NCBI RefSeq assembly: GCF_030687495.1
Contig: NZ_CP117435.1
Span: 6,218,156-6,282,155 of the forward strand
Origin: Pseudomonas sp. FP453
Lineage (GTDB): Bacteria > Pseudomonadota > Gammaproteobacteria > Pseudomonadales > Pseudomonadaceae
DNA: 64,000 nt
Direction: 5' to 3'
This document shows, in pieces, positions 1-8,364 of the stretch. The notes beneath the pieces were generated by a model, which did no database searches, had not been told where the DNA came from, and was given only the letters and a program-made list of their open reading frames with translations. Within the stretch, counting starts at the first letter, position 1. The number at the start of each line of letters is the position of its first letter. The position numbers and the translations under genes were made by a program.

Positions 1-389
1 AGCTGCACCACCCCGGCGTCGCCGGTCAGCAGGTAACCGGAGCCGGCCAGGGCATCGCTCAACGGCGTGGCAAAACTGGCCACGCGGTCGGCCTGGAGCG
101 CCGCCTCGGAGCGCAGCAGGTTCTCCACCCGCCGTTCGATCACGCGGTCGGCCGCCGGCAGCAACACCACTTGCTCGAACGGTTGCGGCCAGGCCAGCAG
201 CAAGCCGGCGTTCTGGATACGGTCGAGGGCGCCGAAGTGCAGGACCACGGCGCGGTTCTGCGGGTCGATCTGGCGCACATTGGAAAACGCCCAGGCCAAC
301 GCGGCCAACACGGTCACCGCGTACAGCGCCATGAAAGTCAGGCGCCCGGCCTGGATCCACGGGCTGTCCGGGCTGTCACGCTCGATCAT
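1..389 (-). CDS. SPFH/HflK-like membrane protein (partial, C-terminus beyond window)
   Basis: Only the first 129 codons are visible; the gene continues past the left edge. After a short polar N-terminus there is one membrane segment (residues about 13-28, ending AALAWAFSNV). A Band-7-like opening follows, with RAVVLHFGALDRI and then AGLLLAWPQPFEQV, which is how HflK/HflC proteins begin after their anchor. The ATG overlaps the TGA of the upstream HflC-like gene (ATGA), so the two are translationally coupled. It is the third SPFH-type protein in a row. The family scaffolds membrane proteases such as FtsH, but the substrate of this paralogous set is unknown. The assignment rests on the N-terminal third only. 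Confidence 0.7.
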   Translation of the reverse strand, partial: MIERDSPDSPWIQAGRLTFMALYAVTVLAALAWAFSNVRQIDPQNRAVVLHFGALDRIQNAGLLLAWPQPFEQVVLLPAADRVIERRVENLLRSEAALQADRVASFATPLSDALAGSGYLLTGDAGVVQ

Positions 390-1372
390 GGTTGGACGTC
401 CTTGGGCCCATCCACCAACGCGCGGAACGGCGCAGCATCGGTGCGCAGGATGATCTTGGTGCCCGGCGTCACCACCGTGCCCAAGGTATCCAGCGAACGC
501 AGCAGGTTATACAGCTGCGGGTTGCCGGCGTAGGCGCGGCCGTAGATCTGCGCGGCTTCGACCCGCGATTGCGCTTCGATATCGGCGGCTTTCACCGTGG
601 CATCGGCCTGCACGATGCGCGCGTCGCGCTCGGCGGCGGAGCGGATCTGCGCCGCTTCACGCTTGCCCACGGCGGTGCGTTCGGTGGCGATGGTCTCGCG
701 CTCGGCGCGCATGCGATCAACCGTGGCGGTGAGCGTCACCGACGGCAAGGTCAGCCGTTCGATGCCAACCTGGGCCACGCGCACGCCATAGGTGGTGAGC
801 AATTGTTGATCGATCTGCTGGCGCAGCTGCGCCTCGAAATCGGCGATGTGCACCTGGCTGGCATCGGTGTTGATCAGGCTCGACAGGTCAAAGCTGGCCG
901 CCGTGGTTTCCAGCGCCGAGCCGACAAAGGTACGGATCTGCCGCGCCGCTTCGTCCGGCTGGTTCTGCACCGCGCGCATAAAGCGCTGCACATTGTCGGC
1001 ATCGCCCTGCACCTGCCACGCCACGTAGGCCTGCACGATGATGCGCAGGCCATCGCGGGTGCCCACGTCCTGCAAGCCACTGGAGGTGGTGCGCAGGCGC
1101 AAGTCCACCGGAATCGCCGCTTCGAACGGCGCCGGCAGGCGCCAGCCCAGGCCCGGCTCCAACAGCACCCGCACCGGGTTGCCGAAACGGGTAATCACCG
1201 TGGCCTCGCCGGAGCGCACTTGCACCAGGCTCGCGGCCGCGACCGCAAACAGCACCAGCAACAGCGCCCAGGCCATGCGCCGCCAAGGGAACGGGCCAGC
1301 CGCTTGCTCGTCACCGTGATGATGGTGGTGATGGCCATGATGATGACCGTGATCGTGAGAATGAGCGCTCAA
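386..1372 (-). CDS. HflC-like SPFH protein with histidine-rich N-terminus
   Basis: A 328-residue protein with a cytoplasmic N-terminus, one membrane segment (about residues 33-51, WALLLVLFAVAAASLVQV) and a Band-7/SPFH domain running from VRSGEATVITRFGNPVRV through the Ala/Arg/Glu-rich coiled-coil stretch AERDARIVQADATVKAA. This is the architecture of HflC, a modulator of the FtsH protease. The predicted start is TTG, supported by AAGGAG eight bases upstream; no nearer ATG exists in frame. The first 19 residues hold 12 histidines, which ordinary HflC lacks and which could bind metal. The gene begins 12 bp after the HflK-like gene and overlaps the next one. It is a paralogue, not the hfq-hflX-hflK-hflC operon copy. 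Confidence 0.8.
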   Translation of the reverse strand: MSAHSHDHGHHHGHHHHHHGDEQAAGPFPWRRMAWALLLVLFAVAAASLVQVRSGEATVITRFGNPVRVLLEPGLGWRLPAPFEAAIPVDLRLRTTSSGLQDVGTRDGLRIIVQAYVAWQVQGDADNVQRFMRAVQNQPDEAARQIRTFVGSALETTAASFDLSSLINTDASQVHIADFEAQLRQQIDQQLLTTYGVRVAQVGIERLTLPSVTLTATVDRMRAERETIATERTAVGKREAAQIRSAAERDARIVQADATVKAADIEAQSRVEAAQIYGRAYAGNPQLYNLLRSLDTLGTVVTPGTKIILRTDAAPFRALVDGPKDVQP

Positions 1373-1384
1373 CAGACCGACTCC

Positions 1385-3289
1385 TTATTGAACGGCTTTG
1401 CGCGGCAGCGACGGATCGGCCGGCAAGGTAAAAGAACGCAGATCGATCGTCGGCGCGCTGTCGGCGCCCAGGCGATGATCCAGAATCAGCAATTTGGCGT
1501 GGGCCAGGCCCTGGCTGAGTTGGCCGAGGTACTGCTCCAGCACGAAGGCTTTGCCAGCGGTGGCGTAGGCCTTTTGTTCGGCGGCAAAGCGCAGGTCGGC
1601 CGCTTGGGCGCCGGCATTCACTTCGCGCGCCGTGGCGGTGGCCTGGTCGCGGGCGGTGCTGGCTTGCAGCAACGCCAGGTTGGTCTGCTCGCTGGCCGCA
1701 CCGCGCTCGCGGGAGATCAGGGCCTGCGCACCGATCTGCGCGGCTTGCACGCCGTGGTAGGCGTTGGCGGCGCCGGCCGGTGGGTGGATCGCTTCAACGA
1801 CGGTGGCGAGGATTTCCACGCCGCTGTCGAGTTTTTGCAGGTCGGCCTGCACAGCGCGGCCGATCTCCTCGGCGAGGCTCGTGCGTTGTTCGCCGAGCAA
1901 CTCGTCGAGGGTGCGTGAGGCAAAGTCGTGGACCAGGATACGGCTGGCGGTGCTGCGGATCAGGGTCGGCACATCCGCGCTGTTATAGGTGGCGGCGAGC
2001 GCGGCGTGGTCGGTGAGGCCGATGCGGTAGACGAAGCGCACGTCCATGTTGACGATCTGGAAGCTCTGCTTGTCGCCGCTGCTGCTGGCAATGACCTGGG
2101 ACTTGTCATTCACGTGGCTGGCGTCCCACAAGCGGTTGGCGATCAATGGCGCGGGACCTTCGGCAGCAGCCAATTCCGGTGCGGCGGCTTCGCTGACGCT
2201 GGTGGCCAGTTCATGCACCACGCCGTTTTCCACGTTGATCACACGGCCCAGCGGCCAGGGCAAACCGGCATGCAGGCCGGGGCCGAACACCTCGACGGGT
2301 TTGCCGAAGCGTTCATAAATCCCACGCCCTTGCAGGGGCACTTCGTGCACACCGGTCAGCGCCCAGCCGACCGCCAACACCACCAGCAGCACCGGCAGGA
2401 ACGCCCGGCGCATGTAGGTAAACGCCCAGATTTGACGCAGGTCGATACCGAAGCGGTTGTGCAATTCGTGCTGCAAGGCGAGCAAGGGTTGGGGCGGCCA
2501 GCGTAACAGCCCGGCGATAAAGCTTTGCGCCATCAGGCGCGGTTCGAGGCGTGGCTGGCGCGGGCTGAACAGTGACAGCACGGCTCTTAATAGAAACTCC
2601 ACGGCGACCAGCGCTGGCAGCAGGCCGATCATCACCGCCAGGCGCAACGGCCAGACCGATTCGGCACCCGCAAACAACAGGCAAATCGCGCTGATCAACA
2701 GGCAGATAATCGCCACCCGGCTCAATTGCGCCAGTTGCGAAGCTTCCGGCCATTGGGCGGCGGTTTCCTGGGCGAGGCGGCGTTCGAACACCAGCAAGCC
2801 GAAGGCCAGCGCCAAGGCCAGCGCTGCACCGATGCTGGCGGATTGACCAACAGGCGCAGCGGGCAATGCCAGGTTCCAGAACTCGACAATGCTGATCAGC
2901 GCCAGCAGCGACCAACCGCCAAGCCACAACACCGGGGTGCCGATCTGCTTGCCGAAGCGCCCGGCCAGGCGTGCGTAACGGCCGGTTTCCTCTACGGGGG
3001 CTTCCTGCGGCGGTTCTTCCAGCGCCTGAGCGCGCCAATCGGCGACCCACCACGCCGATTGCAAACCGGCCACCAGCAGCAGCAAGGCCGAGGCGCAGTT
3101 GATCAACACCACCGGCCAGATCGACAGCGGTGCGAACAGCGCGACAAACAGCGCCAGCACCCAGCCGCACACGGCCACAGCGGTCAGGCTGATACCGGCC
3201 TGGCGCAATCGACGGGCATGGAACAGCCCTTGCTGAAAACGCGGCAGGCCCTCTACCGAAGCGCCGTCAGCTTCTAGATCCACTTGCAT
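1385..3289 (-). CDS. HflK-like SPFH protein with multi-spanning N-terminal half
   Basis: A 634-residue protein, much longer than HflK (about 400). The first half holds several hydrophobic segments (LTAVAVCGWVLALFVALF, VVLINCASALLLLVAGL, LISAICLLFAGA and others). A further anchor (FLPVLLVVLAVGWALTGV) precedes an SPFH domain beginning GRGIYERFGKPVEVFGPGL and ending with a coiled coil rich in Ala and Gln. I chose the ATG at 3289 over a TTG eight codons upstream because neither has a strong ribosome site and ATG is likelier. It is the first gene of the three-gene SPFH unit. The role is inferred to be membrane-protein quality control or microdomain scaffolding; no catalytic motif is present. Confidence 0.75.
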   Translation of the reverse strand: MQVDLEADGASVEGLPRFQQGLFHARRLRQAGISLTAVAVCGWVLALFVALFAPLSIWPVVLINCASALLLLVAGLQSAWWVADWRAQALEEPPQEAPVEETGRYARLAGRFGKQIGTPVLWLGGWSLLALISIVEFWNLALPAAPVGQSASIGAALALALAFGLLVFERRLAQETAAQWPEASQLAQLSRVAIICLLISAICLLFAGAESVWPLRLAVMIGLLPALVAVEFLLRAVLSLFSPRQPRLEPRLMAQSFIAGLLRWPPQPLLALQHELHNRFGIDLRQIWAFTYMRRAFLPVLLVVLAVGWALTGVHEVPLQGRGIYERFGKPVEVFGPGLHAGLPWPLGRVINVENGVVHELATSVSEAAAPELAAAEGPAPLIANRLWDASHVNDKSQVIASSSGDKQSFQIVNMDVRFVYRIGLTDHAALAATYNSADVPTLIRSTASRILVHDFASRTLDELLGEQRTSLAEEIGRAVQADLQKLDSGVEILATVVEAIHPPAGAANAYHGVQAAQIGAQALISRERGAASEQTNLALLQASTARDQATATAREVNAGAQAADLRFAAEQKAYATAGKAFVLEQYLGQLSQGLAHAKLLILDHRLGADSAPTIDLRSFTLPADPSLPRKAVQ

Positions 3290-3386
3290 CCCAACACGCC
3301 CATTTGCACACAATTAGTTACGATATAACACGGGGCGTGAAATTTTTGTCCGCTGAATGCAGCTTTCAAACCCGACCACCGATCCC

Positions 3387-3489
3387 TGTGAGAGCTGGCT
3401 TGTGTGGGAGCTGGCTTGCCTGCGATTGAATCACCGCGGTTTTGCTGGAAGACCGAGTTGTCAGCATCGCAGGCAAGCCAGCTCCCACA
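3387..3489. repeat. REP-like inverted repeat in the divergent intergenic region
   Basis: The non-coding 3290-3622 stretch separates the divergent SPFH and lipid operons. Inside it, a 24-bp sequence reading TGTGGGAGCTGGCTTGCCTG then CGAT (3403-3426) recurs as a perfect reverse complement at 3466-3489, with a 39-bp loop. A truncated direct copy starts at 3387. A second full copy lies at 41791-41879. The GGGAGCTGGCTTGCC core is, to my knowledge, a very common extragenic palindrome in fluorescens-group genomes. Apart from this, the intergenic region shows no obvious promoter hexamers. Confidence 0.85.
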
Positions 3490-3622
3490 GGGTTACATCG
3501 CTGCATTCAAGAGCGTGACTAACCCCCCATAAACACGAGCCATCACTGGTGCAGCCCAGGATTAAGCGGCACACTCCGAACCAGTTTTTCGCGGGTCCAC
3601 GGACAAGGAAGCGTCACCTCCC

Positions 3623-4240
3623 ATGATTTCGATCTATCAGCTCAAGCCGCGTTTTCAAAACCTGCTGCGCCCCCTCGTGCAGCGTCTCTATGACAACGGC
3701 ACCACCGCCAACCAGATCACCGTGCTGGCCGGCGTGATTTCCCTGCTGGTGGGCCTGTTGATCGCCAGCTTCGCCCACCACCTGTGGCTGTTTGCGCTGA
3801 TCCCGCTGTGGATGATCCTGCGCATGGCCCTCAACGCCATCGACGGCATGCTCGCCCGGGAATTCGGCCAGCAGTCGCGCCTGGGCGCCTACCTCAATGA
3901 ACTGTGCGACGTGATCGCCGACAGCGCGCTGATCCTGCCGTTTGCGCTGATCCCCGGCGTGAGCCTGGCGCCGGTGCTGCTGGTGGCGTTACTGGCGGTG
4001 TTCAGTGAATACGCCGGCGTGCTCGGGCCGATGGTCGGCGCGTCACGCCGCTACGACGGACCGATGGGCAAGAGTGACCGCGCCTTTGTGCTCGGCGTGC
4101 TGGCTACCGGTGTGGCGCTGGGCTGGCTGGGCGCGGGCTGGGTGGATGGGGTGATGTGGCTGGTGGCCGCCCTGCTTGCCTACACCCTGGTCAACCGCGT
4201 GCGCCAAGGTCTCAAAGAACCGACTTCCCCTTCTGCATAA
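3623..4240 (+). CDS. CDP-alcohol phosphatidyltransferase, YnbA-like
   Basis: A 205-residue integral membrane protein with about five or six hydrophobic segments. The CDP-alcohol phosphotransferase signature is recognisable at residues 71-96 (NAIDGMLARE, then GAYLNELCD), but two of the four metal-binding aspartates are asparagine: N71 and N92 replace the first and third Asp, while D74 and D96 remain. From memory, E. coli YnbA shows the same substitution. The enzyme would transfer a phosphatidyl group from CDP-diacylglycerol to an alcohol; the acceptor is unknown. It opens an operon whose other members match YnbC, YnbD and YnbB, plus a PlsC-like acyltransferase. An AAGGA lies about 13 bases before the ATG. 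Confidence 0.85.
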   Translation: MISIYQLKPRFQNLLRPLVQRLYDNGTTANQITVLAGVISLLVGLLIASFAHHLWLFALIPLWMILRMALNAIDGMLAREFGQQSRLGAYLNELCDVIADSALILPFALIPGVSLAPVLLVALLAVFSEYAGVLGPMVGASRRYDGPMGKSDRAFVLGVLATGVALGWLGAGWVDGVMWLVAALLAYTLVNRVRQGLKEPTSPSA

Positions 4241-4250
4241 GGATTTTGCG

Positions 4251-5999
4251 ATGCGTGAACAACAAGCACACACCTTCAGCACCCACGATGGCGTCGAGCT
4301 GTTCTACCGCCACTGGCCGGCCACCGCGAACGACGGGCCGCGCAAGGCCATCGTGTTGTTCCATCGCGGCCACGAGCATTCGGGGCGGATCGCGCATCTG
4401 GTGGATGAACTGGACCTGCCGCAGTTCGACTTCTTCGCCTGGGACGCCCGCGGCCACGGCCAATCCCCCGGCGAGCGCGGCGACAGCCCCAGTTTTGCCA
4501 CCAGCGCCCGCGATGTGCAGACCTTTTGCGACCACATCGGCGCCACCTACGGCATCGAAGAAGAAAACTTCGCGGTCATCGCCCAAAGCGTCGGCGCCGT
4601 GATCGCGGCCACCTGGGTGCACGACTACGCACCGAAGATCCGCGCCCTGGTGCTCGCCTCCCCGGCGTTCAAGGTCAAGCTCTACGTGCCCTTCGCCCGC
4701 CCGGGCCTGGCACTGATGCGCAAGTTTCGCGGCAACTTTTTCGTCAACAGCTACGTCAAGGCCAAGTTCCTCAGCCATGACCCGGAACGCGTGGCCTCCT
4801 ACGACAGCGACCCGCTGATCACCAAGGCGATCTCGGTAAATGTGCTGCTCGGCCTGTACGAAGCCGCCGACCGGGTTGTAGCCGATGCCCAGGCGATCCA
4901 AGTGCCGACCCAATTGCTGGTCTCCGGCTCGGACTTCGTGGTGCATCGCAAACCCCAGCAGCAATTTTTCGACCGCCTCGGCAGCCTGAAAAAAGAGCTG
5001 CATATCCTCCCCGGCTTTTTCCACGACACCCTCGGCGAACGCGACCGTGCCACAGCCGTGAGCAGCGCCAAGCGCTTTATCCTGCAAAACTTCGCCCACC
5101 CGCTGGACCGCGCCTCGCTGCTGGACGCCGACAAGATCGGCGCCACCTGCGCCGAGTCCGAAGCCCTCGCCGCGCCGCTGCCGCGCAACTCCCTGCGCGA
5201 CCTGTACTGGCGCCTGACCCGCGCCAGCATGGGCCTGGGCAAGAACCTGTCGGACGGCGTGAAGCTGGGCTTCGACACCGGCTTCGACTCCGGCAGCACC
5301 CTGGACTACGTGTACCGCAACACCCCCACCGGCAAGGGCGGGCTGGGGCGGATGATCGACACCAACTACCTCAACTCCATCGGCTGGCGCGGCATTCGCC
5401 AGCGCAAGCTGAACGTCGAGGAACTGCTGCGCCTGGCCATGGCCAAGCTGCGTGGGGATGATCGCGAAGTGCGCATCGTCGATATCGCCGCCGGCCACGG
5501 GCGCTACATCCTGGAAGCGTTGCAGGGCGTATCGCCACTGCCGGAATCGATCCTGCTGCGCGACTACAGCGACATCAACGTGCGCGACGGTGGCGCGCTG
5601 ATCCGCGAAAAAGGCCTGGGGGATATCGCCCAATTCGTCAAAGGCGATGCATTTGACCGTGCCGACCTGGCGGCGCTGGAGCCCAAGCCGACGCTGGCGG
5701 TGGTGTCCGGGTTGTATGAGTTGTTTGCCGATAACGCCATGGTCGGCGGTTCGCTGGCCGGGCTTGCCGAAGCCGTGGAGCCCGGCGGGTATCTCGTCTA
5801 CACCGGCCAGCCATGGCACCCGCAGCTGGAATTGATCGCCCGCGCCTTGACCAGCCATCGCCAGGGCCAGGCCTGGGTGATGCGCCGGCGCAGCCAGGCG
5901 GAAATGGATCAACTGGTCGAGGCGGCGGGCTTTCGCAAGATCACCCAGCGTGTGGATGAGTGGGGCATCTTTACCGTGTCCCTGGCACAGAAGATCTGA
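4251..5999 (+). CDS. Alpha/beta-hydrolase and SAM-methyltransferase fusion, YnbC-like
   Basis: A 582-residue two-domain protein. Residues about 10-290 form a serine hydrolase of the monoacylglycerol-lipase type: oxyanion region LFHRGHEHSG near 37-44, FFAWDARGHGQS near 61-72, and the nucleophile in AQSVGA at S113, where the usual first Gly of GxSxG is Ala. Residues about 400-582 form a class I methyltransferase with the SAM-binding motif VDIAAGHG starting at 410. E. coli YnbC has the same fusion. The ATG follows TAAGGAT with good spacing, ten bases after the stop of the transferase gene. The substrate is probably a lipid or lipid-derived head group, inferred from context. An upstream extension of the frame into the previous gene is not believed. 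Confidence 0.85.
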   Translation: MREQQAHTFSTHDGVELFYRHWPATANDGPRKAIVLFHRGHEHSGRIAHLVDELDLPQFDFFAWDARGHGQSPGERGDSPSFATSARDVQTFCDHIGATYGIEEENFAVIAQSVGAVIAATWVHDYAPKIRALVLASPAFKVKLYVPFARPGLALMRKFRGNFFVNSYVKAKFLSHDPERVASYDSDPLITKAISVNVLLGLYEAADRVVADAQAIQVPTQLLVSGSDFVVHRKPQQQFFDRLGSLKKELHILPGFFHDTLGERDRATAVSSAKRFILQNFAHPLDRASLLDADKIGATCAESEALAAPLPRNSLRDLYWRLTRASMGLGKNLSDGVKLGFDTGFDSGSTLDYVYRNTPTGKGGLGRMIDTNYLNSIGWRGIRQRKLNVEELLRLAMAKLRGDDREVRIVDIAAGHGRYILEALQGVSPLPESILLRDYSDINVRDGGALIREKGLGDIAQFVKGDAFDRADLAALEPKPTLAVVSGLYELFADNAMVGGSLAGLAEAVEPGGYLVYTGQPWHPQLELIARALTSHRQGQAWVMRRRSQAEMDQLVEAAGFRKITQRVDEWGIFTVSLAQKI

Positions 6000-6001
6000 G
6001 C

Positions 6002-7300
6002 ATGCGCGAACCCGGTCTATTGAAACCCGCCGTCCTCTGGCTGCTGCTGTTGGCGCCGCTGTTTTTCAGCACCTACGGCTTCGCCACCTGGGTCACCAGC
6101 CAGCGCAGTGACGTCGGCACGCTGGTGTTCGACTGGGAAACCCACATGCCCTTCTGGGCATGGACCATCGTGCCCTACTGGTCCATCGACTTGCTCTACG
6201 GGTTCTCCCTGCTGCTGCCCAACACCCGGCATGAATTGAAGCAGCACGCGTTGCGGCTGCTCTCGGCGCAGCTTATTGCCGTGAGCTGCTTCCTGATCTG
6301 GCCGCTGCGCTTCACCTTCGAGCGGCCAGAGCTGGACGGCGTGTTCGGCTGGCTGTTTGCCGTGCTGGCCGGCTTCGACAAACCCTTCAACCAGGCGCCA
6401 TCGCTGCATATCGCCCTGCTGGTGATCCTGTGGGTCATGTACCAGCGCCATACCCAGGGTGTGTGGCGCTGGCTGGTGCATGGCTGGTTTGCGTTGATCG
6501 GTGTTTCGGTGCTGACCACTTATCAACATCACTTTATCGACTTACCCACAGGCGCACTCGCGGGGTGGATCTGTGTGTGGTTGTGGCCGGTGGAACATCC
6601 CAGCCCGCTGCTGAATGCGCGGCTGACGCGGGACCGCAAACGCTGGCGGCTGGGCGTGCGTTATGGCTTGGGGGCGTTGGTCTTGGCGGTCCTGGCGTTT
6701 GTCATGGGTGGCGGCTGGCTGTGGCTACTGTGGCCGGCGGTTGCCCTGGCCTTGATCAAGGCGAACTACTTTGTGCTGGGCGCGGCGGGTTTCCAGAAGC
6801 GCGTCGATGGCCAACTCACACCCGCCGCACGCTGGCTGTATGCGCCGTATCTGGCGGCGGCGTGGATCAACTCGCGCCTGTGGACACACAAACATCCACA
6901 GCCCGACCTGATTGTGGATAACGTCTGGCTCGGGCGTATTCCTACAGCGCGTGAGCAAGAGCCCTTCAAGGCCATCGTCGATCTCTGCGCCGAATTGCCA
7001 ATTGATCCACAGGGCCGCGCTTATCAATCCATCCCCGTGCTGGACCTGATCGCGCCGACGCCTGCGGAATGCCTGCACGCCGCACACGCCATCGAGCGCC
7101 TGCGCGCCAGCGGCCCGCTGCTGGTGTGCTGCGCGCTCGGCTATTCGCGCAGCGCCACCGCCGTGGCCGCGTGGCTGCTGCACAGCGGTCGCGCCGCGAC
7201 GGTGGAAGAGGCGCTGACTATTATTCGTACAGCGCGGGCCGATGTGGTCCTGCACCCCGCTCACCGTGAAGCTTTGGAGGGTTTGCCCCATGCCCGCTGA
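6002..7300 (+). CDS. PAP2-family plus dual-specificity phosphatase fusion, YnbD-like
   Basis: A 432-residue membrane protein. The N-terminal half has multiple membrane spans and PAP2-type elements: PSLH at 133-136 and a later histidine-aspartate pair around 176-180 (YQHHFID). The C-terminal domain is a tyrosine/dual-specificity phosphatase, with the catalytic P-loop C377-x5-R383 inside CALGYSRSATAVAAWL. E. coli YnbD has the same two-part layout. It probably dephosphorylates a lipid phosphate made by the phosphatidyltransferase, as PgpA/B or PTPMT1 do for phosphatidylglycerophosphate; that role is inference. The start lies two bases after the preceding stop, and the gene overlaps the next one by 11 bp, consistent with one transcript. 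Confidence 0.85.
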   Translation: MREPGLLKPAVLWLLLLAPLFFSTYGFATWVTSQRSDVGTLVFDWETHMPFWAWTIVPYWSIDLLYGFSLLLPNTRHELKQHALRLLSAQLIAVSCFLIWPLRFTFERPELDGVFGWLFAVLAGFDKPFNQAPSLHIALLVILWVMYQRHTQGVWRWLVHGWFALIGVSVLTTYQHHFIDLPTGALAGWICVWLWPVEHPSPLLNARLTRDRKRWRLGVRYGLGALVLAVLAFVMGGGWLWLLWPAVALALIKANYFVLGAAGFQKRVDGQLTPAARWLYAPYLAAAWINSRLWTHKHPQPDLIVDNVWLGRIPTAREQEPFKAIVDLCAELPIDPQGRAYQSIPVLDLIAPTPAECLHAAHAIERLRASGPLLVCCALGYSRSATAVAAWLLHSGRAATVEEALTIIRTARADVVLHPAHREALEGLPHAR

Positions 7301-7733
7301 TATGGAACTCCAGGTCGTCGCCAGCCTGCTGCGCCGTGGCCGTTCGCTGGATCAGTTATCCACAGGCCTGACCCTGCTCGGCGTCCTGTTCGGCCTGGCC
7401 CAACTGCTGATGGCCAGTATTACGCCGATCTGCCTGTTGCTGAGCCTGTGGATGATTATCCTCGGCCTGCTGCAAAAGTACTGGGCGCTGCGCGTGGCCT
7501 TCGACGCCGACCTGTTCGCCCTGCTCGCCCGCGACACCGAACGCACCGCCGACCTCGACCAGGCCCTGCAAACCCTCGGCCTGCAAGCGCCCAAGCGCGC
7601 CGGCCGGCCGTGGACCGAACGCCGTCGCGGCGCCCTCAAACTGCTGCGCAAACAAGCCTGGCTGCTGGGTGCGCAAGCGCTGCTGACCCTCAGCGTGATC
7701 CTCGCCAGCCCTTGGCTGCCTTTCGCCGGATAA
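7290..7733 (+). CDS. Unknown small membrane protein in the lipid operon
   Basis: A 147-residue protein I do not recognise. It has two adjoining hydrophobic segments (LTLLGVLFGLAQLLM and ICLLLSLWMIILGLL, about residues 24-60), a charged central region rich in Arg and Asp, and a third C-terminal segment (LLTLSVILASPWLPF). The ATG is preceded by GGAGG nine bases upstream inside the 3' end of the phosphatase gene, so coupling is likely. Its position between the phosphatase and the acyltransferase suggests an accessory or assembly role for the membrane enzymes. No catalytic motif is visible. Confidence 0.75.
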   Translation: MPADMELQVVASLLRRGRSLDQLSTGLTLLGVLFGLAQLLMASITPICLLLSLWMIILGLLQKYWALRVAFDADLFALLARDTERTADLDQALQTLGLQAPKRAGRPWTERRRGALKLLRKQAWLLGAQALLTLSVILASPWLPFAG

Positions 7734-7742
7734 GGAATTCCC

Positions 7743-8363
7743 ATGTTCGAACCCGTGGTCGCCACGCTGATTACCTCCATGGCCCGCACCGTCACCGGCG
7801 CCCGCAGCCTGTGGCTCGGCTGCGCGCCGGTGCCGGTGCAGCGCATCTACTTTGCCAACCACAGCAGCCACGGCGACTTCGTGTTGCTGTGGGCCTCGTT
7901 GCCGCAAAACCTGCGCAAGTTCACGCGCCCGGTGGCCGGCAGCGACTATTGGAGCAAGAGCGCCCTGCGCCGCTACATCATCAACCGCGTGTTCAATGGC
8001 GTGCTGATCGACCGCGAGCGCAAGGACCCTGTGGATAACCCCTTGCAGCCGATGCTGGCCGCGCTGGAAGGCGGCGATTCGCTGATCCTGTTTCCCGAAG
8101 GCACACGCAACCTGGAAGATGGCCTGCTGCCGTTCAAAAGCGGCCTCTACCACTTGGCAAAAAGTTACCCACAGGCCGAACTGGTGCCGGTGTGGATAGC
8201 CAACCTCAACCGGGTCATGCCCAAGGGCCGCGTGTTGCCGCTGCCGTTGTTGTGCACCACCAGCTTCGGCGCGCCGTTGCACCTGGAAGAAGGCGAAGAC
8301 AAGAGCGCCTTCCTCGCCCGTACCCGCGACGCCCTGCTTGCCCTTGCCCCGGAGCATTCCTGA
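7743..8363 (+). CDS. PlsC-like 1-acyl-glycerol-3-phosphate acyltransferase
   Basis: A 206-residue acyltransferase. It carries the catalytic H-x4-D motif as NHSSHGD (H40, D45), and the acceptor-binding FPEGTR near residue 117 followed by LLPFKSGLYHLA. The family transfers an acyl group to lysophosphatidate or related lysolipids at the inner membrane. It lacks a long N-terminal anchor and is shorter than classical PlsC (about 245). TAAGGA stands upstream of the ATG, and the gene lies nine bases after its neighbour. With a CdsA-like gene immediately downstream it would supply phosphatidate to CDP-diacylglycerol synthesis. E. coli's ynb operon has no such gene, so this is an expansion. Confidence 0.85.
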   Translation: MFEPVVATLITSMARTVTGARSLWLGCAPVPVQRIYFANHSSHGDFVLLWASLPQNLRKFTRPVAGSDYWSKSALRRYIINRVFNGVLIDRERKDPVDNPLQPMLAALEGGDSLILFPEGTRNLEDGLLPFKSGLYHLAKSYPQAELVPVWIANLNRVMPKGRVLPLPLLCTTSFGAPLHLEEGEDKSAFLARTRDALLALAPEHS

Positions 8364-8364
8364 T

